40,307 nucleotides of DNA from CAZILM01 sp964625325 (GCA_964625325.1 CAZVBA010000002.1:1-40307), one strand, 5' to 3'; counted from the first letter of the stretch, positions 28,598-36,905 are shown. Translations and numbers: made by a program. Notes: generated by a model from the sequence alone, not told the origin.

Positions 28598-30337
28598 ATG
28601 GATCAACAAGCCAAGCAACAGATTGCGGAGCGTTTAAAAACCGCTAATAACGTACTGGTTACGGTCAGTACCAACCCGTCGGTTGACCAACTGGCGGCCA
28701 CCATTGGTTTTACGCTGTTATTAAACAAGCTGGGTAAGCACGGTACCGCCGTTTTCAGTGGCAGCGTGCCTTCGACCCTGGAATTTCTGCGCCCCGAAGC
28801 CACCATTGAGAAGACCACTGACTCCTTGCGCGATTTCATAATTGCCCTGGATAAAACCAAGGCCGATAAGCTGCGTTACAAGGTTGAAGACAAGGTGGTC
28901 AAGATATTCATTACCCCGTACCGTGCCAGCCTTTCTGAAAAAGACCTGGATTTCAGCCAAGGGGATTTTAACGTCGATGTCGTTGTGGCCCTTGGCGTTC
29001 GTGAACCGAAAGACCTTGATACAGCTATTATCACTCACGGCCGGATTTTGCACGATGCTACGGTTATCTCAATCAACGTTGAGGACAAGGGTACCCTGGG
29101 CAGCATCAATTGGAGCGAGCCGCTCTACAGCAGCCTCTGTGAATTATTGGTTAGTTTGGGCGAAGAACTGGGCCCCAATCTGTTTGACGCCCAAATGGCC
29201 ACCGCCTTTTTGACCGGCATTGTGGCCGAGACCAAGCGCTTTAGTAATGATAAAACCAGTCCGCACACCATGACCGTCGCGGCCCGGCTTATGAGCATGG
29301 GTGCTAACCAGCAGCTGATTGCTACCAAACTGGAAAAATCACCGCCGCCACCAGCGCCAAAACAGCCGCCCAAGCCGCAACCTAAGGCCGACAAGCCTAA
29401 AACACCTTCGGCTGAGGAATTTGACAAGGTAAAATTGGACGAATTGGTTAAAGAAAAGCCTAAAACTGAAGAGAAGAAGCCCAATACTGACGGTTCGCTA
29501 AAAATAGACCACACACCACCGCCACCGGCGCTAAGTGAAGAACAAACTAATGACCAGATACGGATTGATACCCAGGGCACCCTCCATCGACTTGATGAGG
29601 AAGCCCAACGGGCGGCCGACAAGGCCAAAGAATCAAAGCAAGAGCTGCTTGACGACAATTTGGACGCTAAAGACGACGAGGCCCCCCGCCGAGTACTTGA
29701 ATCGCCGACATCGGACAGTAAACTGACAGCTAACACCGAACCAGAGCGCTACGATCCGAGCACCGATCCGCTTACTCTACCATTGGTTCCATCACCATTA
29801 CTGAACCGTTTTGCGCCTACCAATACGAAACCACTGGTTTCTAACGAGGCCTTAAGTGGCACCGAGGAACCGGCTGGTAATCCAATAGTATCTACGCCGG
29901 CCGCGCCGACGGTTCCCAGCCCGGACGCTGCTCGCGACGCCATCAACGAAGCTCTCCAGTCCGCGCCCAACCCGCCGCTGGAACCGATAGCCGCTCTAAA
30001 CGCCCAGACGGTTGACCTCGGCAAGGCTGATGTAACGACACCATCAAGTGTCACGCTGCCTACTCCAGCTGCGCCAGTAGGGAACCCGCCGACCCTGAAC
30101 CAACCATTTGCACCGCCAGCACCTTTGCCACCACCTGCGTCCACTCCCGCGCCGGTGCCTAGTGTGCCACTACCGCCGCACCTGACTGTGCCACCTAGCT
30201 CAAACGTACCGCTAACTAACGCTTCCGGCCCGGCCACGCCTCCTCCGCCAGTGCCGCCACCAATGATGCCACCAGCCTTCGGCCAACCGCCAACCGACGA
30301 CGAAAATACTCCATCGCAGCCACTGGCTCCGCTCTAA
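28598..30337 (+). CDS. DHH-family (NrnA-like) protein without active site, with long proline-rich tail
   Basis: Residues 1-248 match the fold of DHH phosphoesterases such as NrnA, with a recognisable motif I region (VTVSTNPSVDQLAA, 21-34), motif II (VDVVVALGV) and motif III region (ISINVEDKGTLGSINW). The catalytic residues are gone: the His and first Asp of motif I are Ser24 and Ser28, and the DHH triplet is Asn-Val-Glu (160-162). From 249 to 579 the protein is a disordered tail, rich in Lys/Glu then in Pro/Ala/Thr. The next genes are truB, rpsO and pnp, the classical neighbours of nrnA, so descent from NrnA is likely. The present role is probably structural or in protein binding. Confidence 0.75.
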   Translation: MDQQAKQQIAERLKTANNVLVTVSTNPSVDQLAATIGFTLLLNKLGKHGTAVFSGSVPSTLEFLRPEATIEKTTDSLRDFIIALDKTKADKLRYKVEDKVVKIFITPYRASLSEKDLDFSQGDFNVDVVVALGVREPKDLDTAIITHGRILHDATVISINVEDKGTLGSINWSEPLYSSLCELLVSLGEELGPNLFDAQMATAFLTGIVAETKRFSNDKTSPHTMTVAARLMSMGANQQLIATKLEKSPPPPAPKQPPKPQPKADKPKTPSAEEFDKVKLDELVKEKPKTEEKKPNTDGSLKIDHTPPPPALSEEQTNDQIRIDTQGTLHRLDEEAQRAADKAKESKQELLDDNLDAKDDEAPRRVLESPTSDSKLTANTEPERYDPSTDPLTLPLVPSPLLNRFAPTNTKPLVSNEALSGTEEPAGNPIVSTPAAPTVPSPDAARDAINEALQSAPNPPLEPIAALNAQTVDLGKADVTTPSSVTLPTPAAPVGNPPTLNQPFAPPAPLPPPASTPAPVPSVPLPPHLTVPPSSNVPLTNASGPATPPPPVPPPMMPPAFGQPPTDDENTPSQPLAPL

Positions 30338-30341
30338 ACGC

Positions 30342-30347
30342 TATACT
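30342..30347 (+). promoter_or_regulatory. Start-proximal -10 box of truB
   Basis: TATACT ends seven bases before ATG 30355, four bases after the previous stop. No SD. Confidence 0.45.
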
Positions 30348-30354
30348 GTGGGTC

Positions 30355-31059
30355 ATGGACGGCCTACTTCTTATTGATAAACCTTCTGGTTGGACGTCGT
30401 TTGACGTCGTTGCTAAGGTTCGTGGCCTGTTGAAGCAATCGGGGGTTGCCAAGCCGAAAGTAGGGCACACTGGTACGCTGGACCCGCTGGCCACTGGTTT
30501 ACTGGTTTTAGTAATCGGTAATTACACAAAACGGGCGGCTGAATTCTCCAAACTCGATAAAACCTACGAAGTAACGATGAAGCTGGGGCAGACCAGTACC
30601 ACTGGCGACGCCGAAGGCGAACTCACAACAGTAAAACACTCCTATTCTGTGCTATCGCATCAAATAGAAACGGTTTTTAAGGAGTTTGAAGGCGAGATTA
30701 TGCAGACGCCGCCACAATATTCGGCTATCAAAGTTGACGGGCAGCGAGCCTATAAGCTGGCCCGCAAAGGGCAGAAAGTTGAGTTGGAACCGAGGAAGGT
30801 TACAGTTTACCGGTTACGGGTTACCGAATACGAATACCCGGAAGTGAAGTTTACGGCTAAAGTCAGCAGCGGCACCTACGTCCGCTCGCTGGTAGAGGAT
30901 ATCGGCACCAAACTGGGTACCGGCGCCTATATGTCCGACCTTCGCCGCACCAAAGTGGGCAAGTTTACAATAGAAGAGGCCCAGCAAATCGAGGGTATTG
31001 ACATCTCTAGGGTATTGACAAAAATAGATAAAGCTATTAAAATATATACTCATGAGTAA
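30355..31059 (+). CDS. truB: tRNA pseudouridine(55) synthase
   Basis: TruB converts U55 in the T-loop of tRNAs to pseudouridine and acts as a tRNA chaperone. The 234 residues contain GLLLIDKPSGWTSFDVV (3-19) and GHTGTLDPLATGLL (about 42-55), with the catalytic aspartate. They also contain FEGEIMQTPPQYSAIKVDG, the RRKV-type strand, and SGTYVRSLVEDIGTKLG. The C-terminal PUA-like domain of longer homologues is missing, so this is a minimal TruB. The gene order NrnA-like, truB, small gene, rpsO, pnp matches the widespread infB-rbfA-nrnA-truB-ribF-rpsO-pnp neighbourhood. The last eight bases overlap the following small gene. Confidence 0.96.
   Translation: MDGLLLIDKPSGWTSFDVVAKVRGLLKQSGVAKPKVGHTGTLDPLATGLLVLVIGNYTKRAAEFSKLDKTYEVTMKLGQTSTTGDAEGELTTVKHSYSVLSHQIETVFKEFEGEIMQTPPQYSAIKVDGQRAYKLARKGQKVELEPRKVTVYRLRVTEYEYPEVKFTAKVSSGTYVRSLVEDIGTKLGTGAYMSDLRRTKVGKFTIEEAQQIEGIDISRVLTKIDKAIKIYTHE
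31015..31043 (+). promoter_or_regulatory. Sigma-70 promoter inside the end of truB
   Basis: TTGACA (31015-31020), 17-base spacer, TAAAAT (31038-31043), then eight bases to ATG 31052. A second TTGACA copy lies at 30998-31003 within a short direct repeat (AGGGTATTGACA-like). Confidence 0.55.
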
Positions 31060-31351
31060 TCTTGGTCATGAGTCTGGCGAGTACCCTTTACCAATCTTAA
31101 AAAGTGATACTGTACACGGACTCGTTGGTAGTTTTGAGGATCTAGGCCCCAATGAAGCTTTTAGGGTTGCCTTTGAACGCATGGATAGGGCGAACCCAGT
31201 TTTAGGAAAAGCGGTAAAAAATTTTGCTGAAACCCAGTTACGCCTCAAGGATGAACGCGAAATCCAGATTGCATACAGAATTCTGGTTATTACCCACGAA
31301 CTTCTCTTAAAGCAGGCTGAAGTAGACGGATTGAACCAACACCTTGCTTAA
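31052..31351 (+). CDS. Small hypothetical protein in the ribF position
   Basis: A 99-residue soluble protein, mostly helical after residue 30 (NEAFRVAFERMDRAN, KAVKNFAETQLRLKD). It occupies the place between truB and rpsO where ribF usually stands but has no similarity to RibF. I recognise no family. A consensus promoter inside truB ends eight bases before its ATG, so it can be expressed independently and without a leader. The reading frame overlaps the truB stop by eight bases. Confidence 0.6.
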   Translation: MSNLGHESGEYPLPILKSDTVHGLVGSFEDLGPNEAFRVAFERMDRANPVLGKAVKNFAETQLRLKDEREIQIAYRILVITHELLLKQAEVDGLNQHLA

Positions 31352-31384
31352 CAGATGAGAGTGTGGTAAGGTACTTCTTAGCAT

Positions 31385-31648
31385 ATGGTAACTTCGGAAG
31401 ATAAAACTAAAGCTGCTCCTAAAAAAGCGGCTAAAGAGGATACGGGCAGCACCCCTGTTCAGATTACCCGATTGACCGCGCATATCAAGGAATTGACCGG
31501 CCACTTGAAGAAGAACCCTAAGGATTTCGCCGCCCAACGCGGACTGCTGCAAATGGTTGGCCAACGCAAGCGTTTACTAAATTATTTAGCCCGTAAAGAC
31601 AGTAAGGGATACTTGGCTCTTAAAGAGAAATTAGGCATTCGCCGCTAG
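31385..31648 (+). CDS. rpsO: 30S ribosomal protein S15
   Basis: S15 is a primary binder of the central domain of 16S rRNA. After a basic extension of about 20 residues (KTKAAPKKAAKE) the family sequence is clear: TGSTPVQITRLTAHIKELTGHL, then HLKKNPKDFAAQRGLLQMVGQRKRLLNYL and the C-terminal YLALKEKLGIRR. Length is 87 residues, about normal. TTGCTT and TAAGGT (31364-31372) with a 17-base spacer form a possible promoter 12 bases before the ATG. Upstream of pnp, as in most bacteria. Confidence 0.95.
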   Translation: MVTSEDKTKAAPKKAAKEDTGSTPVQITRLTAHIKELTGHLKKNPKDFAAQRGLLQMVGQRKRLLNYLARKDSKGYLALKEKLGIRR

Positions 31649-31799
31649 TTTTTAGATGTTAGAACGTTGGACGCTTTAACAAAGTTTCCAAAATCTAGAA
31701 TCTACATTTCTAGGGAACATTAAATTATTCGGGCGTAGGACAGTAGGTTTTCGCTTCAATGCGGAAGCTTCAATCTTATTCCCGAACAGAGAGGATAAC
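31649..31799 (+). promoter_or_regulatory. Structured 5' leader of pnp
   Basis: The 151-base gap between rpsO and pnp holds three potential stems. CTAGAA-N7-TTCTAG lies at 31695-31713. GCTTC-N6-GAAGC (31753-31768) is nested in a long-range TTCGGG/CCCGAA pair (31728-31733 and 31781-31786). The last ends just before the SD (GAGAGGA, 31790-31796). In E. coli the pnp leader is folded and is the target of autoregulation; similar control here is inference. Confidence 0.45.
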
Positions 31800-33947
31800 A
31801 TGGGAACAATTAACCCATTTGGTAAGAAAATCATAAAAGTAGAGACCGATTTGGCCGGGCGCAAGCTCAGCCTGGAAGTCGGCCGCGTCGGCTTTCGCAG
31901 TACGGCGTCAGTTTTGGCGCGCTACGGCGACACCGTCGTGCTGGCCACCGCCATGGTCAGCCCCAAAAGTATCAGTGGCATGGACTATTTCCCGCTGTCA
32001 ATAGACTATGAAGAAAAATTTTATGCAGCTGGCAAGATCAGCGGCTCACGCTTCATTAAAAGGGAAGGTCGCCCATCCGACGACGCCGTTTTAATCGGCC
32101 GATTGATTGACCGTCCTATCCGTCCGCTATTTCCAAAAGGCTACCGTCAAGAGGTCCAGGGCGTCACGACCGTGCTGAGTATGGACCCGGAATTCCGACC
32201 CGACATGGTCGCCATGATTGCCATGAGCGCAGCATTTTGTCTGACCGGCGCACCGTTTGATGGCCCGATTGCCGGCATACGAGTTGGCATGGTTGACGGC
32301 AAGCTCAAGGCATTTGCTTCAGCTGAGGAATTGAACACCGGTCTGCTCGACCTCGTCGTGGCCGGCACCAAGGAAGCCATTATGATGGTTGAAGCCGGTG
32401 CCAACGAAGTCAGCGAAGAACAGGTGATTGAAGCGCTGAGCTTTGCGCACACCACCATGCAGCCGGCTATCAAGTTGCAAGAAGAGCTAATTGCTAAAGT
32501 CAGTGTCAAACCGATTGAATACGAGCTTTTGAAACCCGATGAAGACATCCAAAAACGGGTCGACACCTGGCTGGCCGGCAAAATCGGTGCCGGCTTGCGC
32601 CGTCCATACCCGGAGCGCAATGATCTAGTTAATCAGCTCAAAGACGCCATGTTTGCGCACTTTGCCGACGAGATTGGCGACGAGTTCGACACACTGAAGG
32701 CCGAATACGACGAAGCTTTCACCATGTCGCTGCATAAAGACGTGCGCGACGGCATCGTCAAAGATAATATCCGCCCGGATGGTCGCAAACTCGACGAAGT
32801 CCGGCCACTGAGTAGCGAAGTCGGCTTCTTGCCCCGGGCCCACGGCTCCAGCCTGTTTACCCGCGGTGTTACACAAGCTTTAAATATAGTTACACTGGCA
32901 CCGCTGAGCTTTGCTCAGATGCTTGATACCATGGAGCGCACCGACAGCGAAAAGCGCTACATGCACCACTATAACGCCCCCGGTTACACGGTTGGCGAGG
33001 TGAAACGCCTGGGCAGTCCCGGACGACGTGAAATCGGCCACAGCGCCCTAGCCGAACGGGCCTTGTTACCGGTTATCCCGGAAGAAGGCGAATTCCCGTA
33101 CGCTATCCGCTCGGTTACCGAAATCATGAGCCAGAACGGCAGCACCAGCATGGCGGCGACCTGTTCTAGCTGTTTAGCACTGATGGACGCCGGCGTGCCG
33201 CTGAAGGCACCGGTCAGCGGTATTGCTATGGGTCTGATGGTCAATGACGGCAAATACTATGTGCTCAGCGATATTGCCGACGCCGAGGACTTTGCTGGCG
33301 ACATGGACTTCAAGGTCGCTGGAACCGCCAAGGGCATTACAGCCTTGCAAATGGACATGAAAGTCCACGGTCTGCCGGTGGACGTCTTGGCCAAAGCCCT
33401 AAAAGAGGGCAAAATCGGCCGTGCCCACATTCTCAAGCATATGATTGAGACACTGGCCGCACCACGGACTGAAATGAGCCCATTTGCGCCGCGCGTCGAA
33501 TCTATCAAGATTAACCCCGATAAAATCCGTGAAGTCATCGGCAAGGGCGGCGAGACTATTAATAAGATTATCGCCGAGACCGGCGCTCAGATTGATATTA
33601 AAGACGACGGCACGGTGTTCATTGCCAGTCCTGACAAGAAATCAATTGACGGCGCCCGCCAGTACATTGAAACCCTGACAGCCGAGCCGGAAATCGGCAA
33701 GATATATAAGAACGTACCAGTGGTAAGCGTCATGGACTTCGGCGCCTTCGTGCAGATCATGCCCGGCAAAGACGGCCTGGTGCACGTCAGCGAGATGAAG
33801 GAAGAGCGCGTCAACAAACCGAGCGACGTCGTCAAAGAAGGCGACTTAGTCACTGTTAAACTAGTGGCCGTTGACGAGAGAGGCCGCCTGAACCTCAGCA
33901 TGAGACAAGCAGCCCGAGAGGAAAGTGGTGAAAAGCCCAAATCCTAA
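31800..33947 (+). CDS. pnp: Polyribonucleotide nucleotidyltransferase (PNPase)
   Basis: PNPase is the trimeric phosphorolytic 3'-5' exoribonuclease of mRNA decay. The 715 residues hold two RNase PH-like domains: the first about 10-220 with FIKREGRPSDDAVLIGRLIDR, the second about 315-545 with RPDGRKLDEVRPL, GVTQALN, and GEFPYAIRSVTEIMSQNGSTS. The helical domain lies between them. A KH domain follows (SIKINPDKIREVIGKGGETI, near 565) and then an S1 domain (GAFVQIMPGKDGLVHVSEM, near 645). The catalytic DxxxD of the second domain, DFKVAGTAKGITALQMD, is intact. Initiation uses GAGAGGA. The last bases overlap a small membrane protein gene. Confidence 0.98.
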   Translation: MGTINPFGKKIIKVETDLAGRKLSLEVGRVGFRSTASVLARYGDTVVLATAMVSPKSISGMDYFPLSIDYEEKFYAAGKISGSRFIKREGRPSDDAVLIGRLIDRPIRPLFPKGYRQEVQGVTTVLSMDPEFRPDMVAMIAMSAAFCLTGAPFDGPIAGIRVGMVDGKLKAFASAEELNTGLLDLVVAGTKEAIMMVEAGANEVSEEQVIEALSFAHTTMQPAIKLQEELIAKVSVKPIEYELLKPDEDIQKRVDTWLAGKIGAGLRRPYPERNDLVNQLKDAMFAHFADEIGDEFDTLKAEYDEAFTMSLHKDVRDGIVKDNIRPDGRKLDEVRPLSSEVGFLPRAHGSSLFTRGVTQALNIVTLAPLSFAQMLDTMERTDSEKRYMHHYNAPGYTVGEVKRLGSPGRREIGHSALAERALLPVIPEEGEFPYAIRSVTEIMSQNGSTSMAATCSSCLALMDAGVPLKAPVSGIAMGLMVNDGKYYVLSDIADAEDFAGDMDFKVAGTAKGITALQMDMKVHGLPVDVLAKALKEGKIGRAHILKHMIETLAAPRTEMSPFAPRVESIKINPDKIREVIGKGGETINKIIAETGAQIDIKDDGTVFIASPDKKSIDGARQYIETLTAEPEIGKIYKNVPVVSVMDFGAFVQIMPGKDGLVHVSEMKEERVNKPSDVVKEGDLVTVKLVAVDERGRLNLSMRQAAREESGEKPKS

Positions 33948-34116
33948 AAAACTAGTCATAGGTTTGGTCTTCCTGGTGCTGGCCTACATTGCCGGCTCTA
34001 GAGCTTTGGACACCGGCAGCTACTGGGAATACCTGGGCTGTCTAGTGGCCTTGGTACTTGGCATTAAGTTTATTGTTCACGCAGTTCGTAACCATAGATA
34101 TGGCAAAAAAGACTAA
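33928..34116 (+). CDS. Small two-TM membrane protein
   Basis: A 62-residue protein with two hydrophobic helices (about 9-23, LVIGLVFLVLAYIAG, and 33-52, YLGCLVALVLGIKFIV) and basic ends. I recognise no family. It starts with GTG inside the end of pnp; GAGAGGA six bases upstream favours GTG 33928 over the GTG one codon earlier. Its end overlaps the start of the glycosylase gene by 17 bases, so it is translated from the same message. Confidence 0.55.
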   Translation: MKSPNPKKLVIGLVFLVLAYIAGSRALDTGSYWEYLGCLVALVLGIKFIVHAVRNHRYGKKD

Positions 34117-34675
34117 GCAACAACAACTCGACGAGATTCGTCAGAAGATAATTGACGATAAAGTCTGCCCGCAGCTGGCGGCCACGGCCACGCAGCTAGT
34201 GTTTGGTGACGGCAGTGCCGACACCGACATCGTCATGATTGGCGAGGCGCCGGGTAAGAATGAGGATTTGACCGGCAAGCCGTTCGTCGGCGCTGCCGGC
34301 AAATTTCTGGACGAAATGCTGGCGATGATAAAGCTCAAGCGGCCGGATGTCTACATTACTAACATCGTCAAATACCGGCCGCCCGACAACCGCGACCCGT
34401 TGCCTGACGAAAAAGAGGCCTTCTTGCCATACTTAGAGGCCCAGCTAGAGGTAATTCAACCCAAACTGACCATTACACTTGGTCGGCATAGCCTGAATTG
34501 TTTCTTGCCGGATCTTTCAATATCCCAAGTCCATGGTCAGCCCAAACGGTACAAGGGCAGGGTATTCCTGCCGCTGTTCCACCCGGCCGCCGCGCTATAT
34601 AACGGCGGCATGCGGCAGACCTTAATTGACGACTTTGCCAAGATCCCGGTCATATTAAAGAAGATTGAAAATTAA
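34100..34675 (+). CDS. Family-4 uracil-DNA glycosylase lacking most iron-sulfur ligands
   Basis: Family-4 UDGs excise uracil from DNA and normally hold a 4Fe-4S cluster. The 191 residues show LVFGDGSADTDIVMIGEAPG with the active-site loop (48-52), NEDLTGKPFVGAAGKFLD, KYRPPDNRDP and the second active-site motif HPAAALYN (161-168). At the four cluster positions of the family, only Cys23 remains; the others are Asp20, Tyr92 and Phe108, judged by identical spacing to well-known members. The uracil-binding motifs are intact, so a cluster-free active enzyme is plausible. ATG 34100 gives the usual short N-terminus. It overlaps the small membrane protein gene. Confidence 0.92.
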   Translation: MAKKTKQQQLDEIRQKIIDDKVCPQLAATATQLVFGDGSADTDIVMIGEAPGKNEDLTGKPFVGAAGKFLDEMLAMIKLKRPDVYITNIVKYRPPDNRDPLPDEKEAFLPYLEAQLEVIQPKLTITLGRHSLNCFLPDLSISQVHGQPKRYKGRVFLPLFHPAAALYNGGMRQTLIDDFAKIPVILKKIEN

Positions 34676-34704
34676 TAACTCTATAAAACCAAGAAAGGAA
34701 TTAC

Positions 34705-36708
34705 ATGAGTCCAAACAATCCCAAAAAACCAAATAACAACCCTAACCCTATGCGCAGCGCTAGTCGCGGCGCGGCGATACGCGCCCAACGGCGCAGCCAC
34801 GAGGACGCAACCACTAAAATGGATCAGTACCTCAGTACCAACGCGGCCCCAGAAGCCCGACGCGCCAACGTGATAGATGACAGCCCTCGGCTGCGCATTA
34901 TCGGTCTCGGCGGCATGGACGGCGGCGGCTCCAAGAACATGATAGTCGTCGAGTACATGAATGACGCCGTCGTCATCGACTGTGGCAACGACCTTGGCGT
35001 TGATTTACCAGGCATCAACTACGGTATTTGCGACACCAGTTACCTGGATACCATCGCTAACAAAATCCGCGCTTTCGTGATGACACACGGCCACCTTGAC
35101 CACATTGGTGGGTTACCGCACATCCTGCCTAAGTACCCGGGCATACCGGTCTACGGCAGCCGCTTTACTATCGGCCGTGTCGAGGAAATTTTCCAAAACT
35201 ACGGCCTGCCAATGCCGCAAGGCTTCGAGCTAAAAACCGTCATCATGAACGAAGACAACCACGAACGGTTAAAAGTGGGTAGCTTCTTCATTGAATTGGT
35301 ACGCGTAACCCACTCTATCCCGGGAAGCACCGTGGTAGTGGTGGATACGCCAGTCGGGCGAGTCATCAATACCGGTGACTTCCGTTTTGACCCTAACCCA
35401 CTAGACCACGAACGCACCGATACCGAGCGCTTAAAGCAACTCGGTACTGAAGGCGTGCTGGCGCTGCTCTCCGAGAGTACCACCAGCGAGCGACCAGGCC
35501 GTACGCCTAGCGAGTCGACCATTGAGCCGAGCTTCATTGACATCATGGATCGGGCACCGGGACGCATTTTTTGCGGCCTGTTCTCGACTAACATGAACCG
35601 TGTTCAGATGATCATCAATGCCGCCGTGCACCACAACAAGAAAGTGGCCATGGACGGTCGCAGCATGATGAGTACGCTGGAAATGGCCGTGCGCAACGGC
35701 TTCATTAAAGTGCCCAAGGGCACCTTTGTGCCGATTGCCAGCGTGCCAAACATGAAGGACCAGGATGTCGTCATCGTAGCCACCGGTAGCCAGGGCGAGC
35801 CCAACTCAGCGCTGGTGCGCATGAGCGAAGGCGACCACAAGCACATCAAACTCAAAGCCCAGGATACGGTGATTTTGAGTTCGACGCCAATTCCGGAGAG
35901 CGGCAACGACGCTTTGATTGGCAACATGGTCGACGATTTGATGCGCAAAGGCGTCCACGTCTACCGCCATGAAACCCACGAACTGGACGGCGCCGGACCG
36001 CTGCACGTCAGTGGTCACGCTAGCATCGAAGAGTACCGTGAGATGATTACCATGACCAAGCCGAAATTCTTCGTGCCTATCTACGGTGCCTACCGCTCTA
36101 AGCAGCGCCACCTGGAGATTGCCGTTGAAGAGGGCATTCCGCGCAAGAACACTATCAATGCCGAGAACGGCGAGGTGCTGGTACTGAGCAAAGACAAGAT
36201 GGAATCAGCCGGCCAGGTACCGCACGGTACGGTGCTGGTGGACCAAACCGGCGCTGTCGTCAGCAACATCGTCATCAAGGACCGATTGATGCTGGCTGAA
36301 GAAGGCCTGGTAGCGGTCGTCTTAACCTTAGACAAAAAGACTGGTGCCTTGCTAACCAGCCCGGATATCATCAGTCGCGGCTTCATCTACATGCGTGATA
36401 GTGAAGAGCTAATGAATGATTTTCGCACCGAGCTACGCCGTGCTGTCGGCCAACGCTTCAAGCGCATCGATTTAGACCGTTTCAAGCAAGAACTCAAAGA
36501 ACACGTTACGCATTTCTTGTTTGAGCAGACCGGCCGTAGCCCGATTGTCATCCCAGTGGTCAACGTGATTGGCAAGAACTCCGAGAAGCCGCACAGCCAG
36601 AACGGCAACGAGGCACCCAAGACCCATGAAGAGCAGGCTGAAGATTTGCAGAAGCGCTTCGCTGCCATGCGCGCCAAGTTACTCAACCAAGACGCCCGAA
36701 TAGACTGA
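34705..36708 (+). CDS. rnj: Ribonuclease J
   Basis: RNase J is a metallo-beta-lactamase/beta-CASP enzyme with endo- and 5'-3' exonuclease activity in mRNA decay and rRNA maturation. The 667 residues begin with a basic, Asn/Pro-rich extension of about 60 residues. Metal-binding motifs follow: THGHLDHIGG (His128, His130, Asp132, His133), THSIPGS, GDFRFDP, and the beta-CASP motifs with ESTTSERPG, ATGSQGEP and HVSGHAS. The C-terminal domain (about 560-635) is present, plus a charged tail. AAAGGA precedes the ATG. With PNPase and Orn this window encodes a near-complete set of exoribonucleases. A strong terminator follows. Confidence 0.97.
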   Translation: MSPNNPKKPNNNPNPMRSASRGAAIRAQRRSHEDATTKMDQYLSTNAAPEARRANVIDDSPRLRIIGLGGMDGGGSKNMIVVEYMNDAVVIDCGNDLGVDLPGINYGICDTSYLDTIANKIRAFVMTHGHLDHIGGLPHILPKYPGIPVYGSRFTIGRVEEIFQNYGLPMPQGFELKTVIMNEDNHERLKVGSFFIELVRVTHSIPGSTVVVVDTPVGRVINTGDFRFDPNPLDHERTDTERLKQLGTEGVLALLSESTTSERPGRTPSESTIEPSFIDIMDRAPGRIFCGLFSTNMNRVQMIINAAVHHNKKVAMDGRSMMSTLEMAVRNGFIKVPKGTFVPIASVPNMKDQDVVIVATGSQGEPNSALVRMSEGDHKHIKLKAQDTVILSSTPIPESGNDALIGNMVDDLMRKGVHVYRHETHELDGAGPLHVSGHASIEEYREMITMTKPKFFVPIYGAYRSKQRHLEIAVEEGIPRKNTINAENGEVLVLSKDKMESAGQVPHGTVLVDQTGAVVSNIVIKDRLMLAEEGLVAVVLTLDKKTGALLTSPDIISRGFIYMRDSEELMNDFRTELRRAVGQRFKRIDLDRFKQELKEHVTHFLFEQTGRSPIVIPVVNVIGKNSEKPHSQNGNEAPKTHEEQAEDLQKRFAAMRAKLLNQDARID

Positions 36709-36721
36709 GGCACCAGCGCCG

Positions 36722-36767
36722 CGCCAACCTGACGCTCAGCTAAACTGAGCGTACTGTTGGCGTTTTT
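36722..36767 (+). terminator. Strong rho-independent terminator of rnj
   Basis: A two-part stem: CGCCAAC (36722-36728) pairs with GTTGGCG (36756-36762) and encloses ACGCTCAG/CTGAGCGT (36732-36739 and 36745-36752) with a five-base loop. TTTTT follows at 36763-36767. The T tract touches the end of the repeated element on the other strand. Confidence 0.9.
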
Positions 36768-36860
36768 GGCGGATTGCGACGTCAGAATCTCCAGTACTCA
36801 CTCAACGTACCACCTGTACGCCTCGTTCCGTGCTTCAATTCTTCCTTGCACTCCATCCAA
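36766..36860 (-). repeat. 95-bp repeated element, copy 2
   Basis: Opposite-strand copy of 24919-25013 (77 of 95 identical, no gaps). It carries the hairpin CGTAC-N5-GTACG with a different loop, and a 24-codon frame at 36782-36856 with conserved ATG and TGA. Read on its own strand it runs directly into the rnj terminator hairpin, as copy 1 runs into the palindromes before mutM. Confidence 0.8.
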
Positions 36861-36905
36861 ACGCTGGCGTCTCACGCTTCTTAATATGCTAGCCGGAAAA
36901 GGGGC

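Noticed and set aside
29125..29736. Long antisense frame within the DHH-like gene
   Set aside because: It is a Ser/Leu-rich shadow of the Pro/Lys-rich coding strand, with no start signal.
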